DNA of 64,000 nt, taken from Vitis vinifera (lineage: Eukaryota > Streptophyta > Magnoliopsida > Vitales > Vitaceae). The notes beneath the pieces are model-generated. The model ran no database searches and was not told the origin of the DNA. It saw only the letters and a list, made by a program, of their open reading frames with translations. Positions within the stretch are counted from its first letter, which is position 1. Each line of letters starts with the position of its first letter. Position numbers and translations under genes: made by a program. This document shows positions 60,245 to 64,000 of this stretch, piece after piece. The DNA lies in the NCBI RefSeq assembly GCF_030704535.1, contig NC_081817.1, forward strand, positions 4,163,501 through 4,227,500, written 5' to 3'.

Positions 60245-61265
60245 CATAATTTTTTTTAGTTTTAAGGGTTCTAAAACTTTATAAATAAAGCTAATGGATG
60301 TAAAAGGGGATGATGATTGATGATCCAAAGATTTTTATTTTTATTTTTTTATGGGTGCAAATTTTGCAATATTCATGGTAGGACTTAATTATTTTACTTC
60401 TAAGTGAGACTCCTAGGGCATATGTAAGTTTGTAAGATTGCTTCTTTATCTTTTTTTTTCCTATTTTTTATTTTATTTTTTCCCTACTATTATAATTTTA
60501 TCTTTCTTCTCCTTAAATCTCAAAAGACCAAAGTCCTAGTCTTATTCCAAAGTTTCAAATTTCAAACCAACCAACTACCCTTTTGTTTTGAATAATTAAC
60601 AATTACTAGGGTGGGTCCCCTTGTGTTATTCAAGAGCTAGCAATTATCTAATTGAATTTTTTTTTTTATAAATAAAGAGAAATTTTTCTAATTGAAATTT
60701 GATAATTGATTAATGAACATCACGCATAATTGTGGTATTATGTTGACTTGTTATGAAATTAAATAATATTTTTTAACAAAAACAAGATATTAAGTAAATT
60801 AGTAATTGAAAATATGAAAATAAAAATAAATAACACTATATTTTATAAAATTTATTTAAAAGTGAAGTATTTAAATATGATATATTTATAAAAATGACTC
60901 TACTACACCTTCAAAAATTAATTCTTATATTCATTTATTCATTTAAATATTCAAATATATAAATATTTTATAAATTTAGTCATTTACTTAATATCAATAG
61001 GAAAATTTAGTAATATTAATATAAATTTAGTAAATTCAGTTAATTCCATAGGAAAAGTGATAAGCTGATGTACTTAATACCAGAGCAAACCCATAATAAT
61101 AATTCCACAGGAAAATTTCATAATAGTAATATGATAAAATTATTTTTATTAATATCTTTTTTATTTAATCTTTAATTTTATTAAAAATTATAATATATTC
61201 TATTAAGATGAGATAAAATTGTTCTCATGATTTGTTTTTTTTTTTTTTAACTCTATTAAATCTAA
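60245..61265. other. AT-rich intergenic, no gene seen
   Basis: Long A/T runs with no coding signal. Confidence 0.4.
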
Positions 61266-61269
61266 AAAT

Positions 61270-61980
61270 CAAAATGCTACCCACTTCTTTCACTCGGGCA
61301 TGAAGAACCCCTTTTCTGAAGTTGCCTTCCAGCCGGAGAATCCCTAAAAAAGCCCTTCTCTCACTCTGCCACTCTCAATCCTCGCAGGTACTAATCTAAT
61401 CATGTTATTTTTTTTTTTTTTTGCAACCCCCCTTTGATTCCCAATAAAATCCATGCCCCATTCGATTTCCGGGAAAATTCATCCTCGTTTGATTTCCGAG
61501 AAAATCCATGCCCCATTCGATTTTTGCGAAAATTCATCCTCGTTTGATTTCCGAGAAAATCCATGCAAAACCCCCAAGGAAAACCAAAAAAATTGCTTTT
61601 CTTTTGCTCTTTGTGTTTTCTGGATCCATTTTAGGGGTCTCTTTGCTGTTGTGCCATTGGATTTAAATTTCAAGAACCCTAAATCAAAACTGAGAAACGG
61701 GAAAAATCAAGAATTTTTTTCTTTCTATTTTCATTCTCGTTTCCCACTTTTCTTAGCATCCAACGGGAAAAATAAAAATACTAACAACACAACAACACAT
61801 GATAAAAAAAACTCAGATCTGAAAAAAATTAACACTAACCTCAACCTCCAACTTCAGTGGCCCACTGGTGGGGCTTGGATTTTTAAGGAAAAGCTGGGAA
61901 TAGAGAGCAGATCGGATGGAGTTGTAGCTCCAATGTCTCCCTCAGTGGCCCACTGGTGGGCCTAGGGTTTTTAACAAAAA
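61270..61980 (+). other. Possible 5' gene fragment with tandem repeat
   Basis: Less AT-rich DNA. It resembles a plant 5' leader (cttctctcactctgcc) with a possible splice donor (cgcag/gtacta near 61385). It holds a 55-bp tandem duplication at 61451-61560 (unit starting ccatgccccattcgatt). An open frame of 170 codons runs 61453-61965 but covers the repeat and has no known domain. It may be a dead or captured gene start. Confidence 0.3.
61451..61560 (+). repeat. 55-bp tandem duplication
   Basis: Two units, each ccatgccccattcgattt...ttgatttccgagaaaat, with a few differences in the middle. Confidence 0.85.
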
Positions 61981-62170
61981 AAACCACACGCAGATAACAG
62001 GGGAAGAGAGCAGCTCGGATGTTTGGGAAAGTAAAAGATAAAAAGAATAAAAAAATTATTTTGTATGTTTGGGAAAGTAAAAAATAAAAAGAGAACAGGG
62101 GAAGAGAGCAGCTCGGATGTTTGGGAAAGTAAAAGATAAAAAGAATAAAAAATTATTTTGTATGTTGACG
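61853..62170 (+). repeat. Nested tandem repeats
   Basis: A cagtggcccactggtggg ... gagagcag.tcggatg unit occurs at about 61853 and 61943. A longer unit of about 98 bp starting aacaggggaagagagcagct occurs at 61996 and 62094. Another small duplication (cttctcccaaacc.ttct.attaggtatagac) lies at 62298-62371. Confidence 0.75.
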
Positions 62171-62379
62171 TGGGCTGAAAAGGGCTATTTTGAACATTTG
62201 TTTGAAAAGCAGGCCATTCTGAGCATTTTGTTTGAACGGAAGGCTATTTTGACCCATAAGTCGAGTAAAAGCTTTCTATGAATTATGATAGGTCACTCCT
62301 ATCTTCTCCCAAACCCTTCTTATTAGGTATAGACATTTATACTTCTCCCAAACCTTTCTCATTAGGTATAGACGGTCGT

Positions 62380-63000
62380 CGAAAAAATGGGTCCCCATGC
62401 CATGTCCCTATACTTCAAATTTTTAAAAAATGCAAGTTGATTGAAGTAGTTGCACATTGGTTCAAGAACATTGACAAAACTTCTAAGTTGACTTGAATGA
62501 AAATGAAAACAGGCTAATTCAGTGCCCGATTTAGATGCAGCAATGAAACGACTACATGTTCTTTTTAATGAAAAATGACATTTCAGAATTACGTGATATA
62601 TATTTTTCATGTTGGGTCTCCATTTAAGTAAAAGGAGTATAGGGGAAAATAAATATTTGGGTAATTATTTTTTAAAATAATTCTCAAAAATTATTCAAGT
62701 TTTATAATTTTATATAATTAAAACACCCTATCTGAAAGTATTATTTTTTATTCTTAAAAAATAAAAAATAAGTCATACGAAAAAGCGGATCGTTAAGAGT
62801 TATTTTTGTGGATAGTTACGTTATAAAAAAAGAAAAAGAAAAATAAAATTCATTGTATAATGTTATAAAACAAAAGTATTCAACGAGGAAGCACACCAAA
62901 AGAAAGGGAAAAAGTCCATTTAAATAATTTTTTTTTTTCGTTTTTTATAAAAGTGTGTGCTTGTTTAATACATTATTGGAAGGGGGTGGTGTAGTGGAGT
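62380..63000. other. Intergenic, no gene seen
   Basis: AT-rich, with poly-A and poly-T runs. No coding signal. Confidence 0.4.
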
Positions 63001-63119
63001 TATTATTTATATCAAGGAAAATTTGGGCGTCACAGGTATGTGAGGTGTTTTGTCGTCACCGATGCCTTCATCCGCTGCACATTTTCGCCACAATGAAACA
63101 GTTCTGCCTCAAGGCTGTG

Positions 63120-63530
63120 ACTCTAGAACCACCTTTTGAGTGAATAGCTGTGAAGGTGATGGGAACGAGCATTGACTTTGCTCCTCCCTCTTTTTGTGTG
63201 TATGTAAGAATGCATTTATGCGAGCACTCAATGCACCAAACAGACCCTTCTTCAACCTCTCGTCCTGTCTCTCTCTCTCTCTCTGTTTTCAATCTCCAGG
63301 TTCTTTCTTTTCTCTGCTCCATTTTATCTCCTTTTCAAGTTTTCTCAATTCTGATGAAGGTGCTTTTCATTTGAGTGTAACCACTTCTTTTATATAAGCT
63401 GGCTCGTTTCAGTTCCCTTCTTCCTTAGCAACACATTCATAAAATCCTTCACACACAGCATGTAACTTTCTCCCAAGTTTTCTTCCCAGAAATCAAAATT
63501 TGAAAAAAAAAAAAAAAAAAAAAAAAGGTA
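63120..63530 (+). promoter_or_regulatory. Promoter-like stretch without a following gene
   Basis: A CT microsatellite (63270-63285) is followed by a TATA-like ttttatataagc at 63389-63400. A pyrimidine-rich leader (cttccttagcaacaca near 63419) and a poly-A run at 63501-63527 follow. It looks like the promoter and 5' leader of a plant gene, but no coding frame follows before the inverted UGT flank at 63666. Confidence 0.3.
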
Positions 63531-63665
63531 GCTTTATCTACCCATATGTTTTTCTGAGGGTTTCTTATCTGGGTTAGTGTCACTCACTCTGGCCAAGATT
63601 AGGACGATTGTGTAGCGACACCTTTATAAAGACCGTCAAATCATGTAACATCCCTTCAAATCTTG

Positions 63666-63962
63666 ACAAGAGAGTGTGCAAGTTGTTGAATGCATGGTCA
63701 ATTATCGAGTAAAAACTCACTCTCATGATGATCCATATGCATTTTCTAGGAGCTATCTGCTGTGACCTAAAAATAGAAGAAAAGTAATGAAATTTCTTAG
63801 CAGTGTAAAAGATGGAGAAGTAAAAATGAGAAAATCCCATACATATATTACATTGTCTAATGTGTTATACATTGGCTTTGGTCTGCGCAGAAATTAAGCT
63901 GCTATCACCTAATTCCCTGGAGATAATTTTGAGTCACGTATTGAACTACACTCTTAATACAA
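63666..63962 (-). repeat. Inverted partial copy of the UGT 3' flank
   Basis: About 300 bp matching, on the minus strand, about 28350-28650 and 12740-13000. Homology stops after ctcttaatacaa at 63962, so there is no sign of the UGT itself before the window ends. Confidence 0.8.
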
Positions 63963-64000
63963 GGACTTTTCTCAATAGTACGATAATTTAAAAAAGTTAT

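Noticed and set aside
63666-63962. Inferring a fifth UGT709-like gene just beyond the right edge
   Set aside because: The flank homology ends at 63962 within the window, so the copy may be only a fragment.

Overview
The window looks like nuclear DNA of a flowering plant, most likely grapevine (Vitis). The evidence is AT-rich intergenic DNA, short plant-type introns, plant family-1 glycosyltransferases (UGTs), class-I small heat-shock proteins, and copia, gypsy, TRIM-like, hAT and MULE elements. The species is inferred from remembered protein similarity, not from a search.

The core is a UGT cluster interleaved with small heat-shock genes. Three two-exon UGTs of the UGT709 / 7-deoxyloganetic-acid-glucosyltransferase-like type look complete on the plus strand: 10854-12401, 26458-28006 and 36047-37572. 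A fourth at 17995-19390 is a pseudogene that has lost its catalytic histidine. UGT76-like genes lie at both sides: a 3' part cut by the left edge (3-704) and two minus-strand pseudogenes (38253-39511 and 43561-46944). Four class-I HSP20 copies are present. Only 34531-35013 is intact. The other three carry a stop at the same tryptophan codon.

The layout reflects repeated segmental duplication. The UGT blocks at 10655-13141 and 26258-28801 are close direct copies. The HSP blocks at 20638-24042 and 28846-33327 are direct copies. An inverted copy of the HSP block and its flank occupies about 47740-54000 and has been split by an apparently intact hAT transposon (48773-52007, 8-bp target duplication). 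A short inverted piece of the UGT 3' flank recurs at 63666-63962.

Region by region: 1-705 UGT76 3' part; about 1500-9995 an old copia fossil with an Athila-like LTR remnant and a gypsy element nested in it; 9996-14100 UGT709-like gene A and flanks; 14107-14850 TRIM-like remnant and a tandem repeat; 14860-17990 AT-rich DNA; 17995-25548 UGT pseudogene B and HSP pseudogene 1; 25549-26188 solo LTR; 26258-33330 UGT gene C, HSP pseudogene 2 and a 1.1-kb GC-rich insertion; 34531-37572 intact HSP20 and UGT gene D; 38253-46944 two UGT76 pseudogenes, copia remnants and a TRIM-like element inside one pseudogene; 47740-54000 inverted HSP block with the hAT; 54171-54872 MULE transposase fragment; 56038-60239 young copia element; 60240-64000 AT-rich DNA with tandem repeats and a promoter-like stretch.

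I see no CRISPR array, operon or clearly new multi-gene system. The most unusual signals are the repeated loss of one Trp codon in the HSP copies, a tRNA-like pol III promoter inside the hAT, a 14-bp direct repeat flanking the TRIM-like element, and a His-to-Tyr change in the sugar-donor box of gene D.
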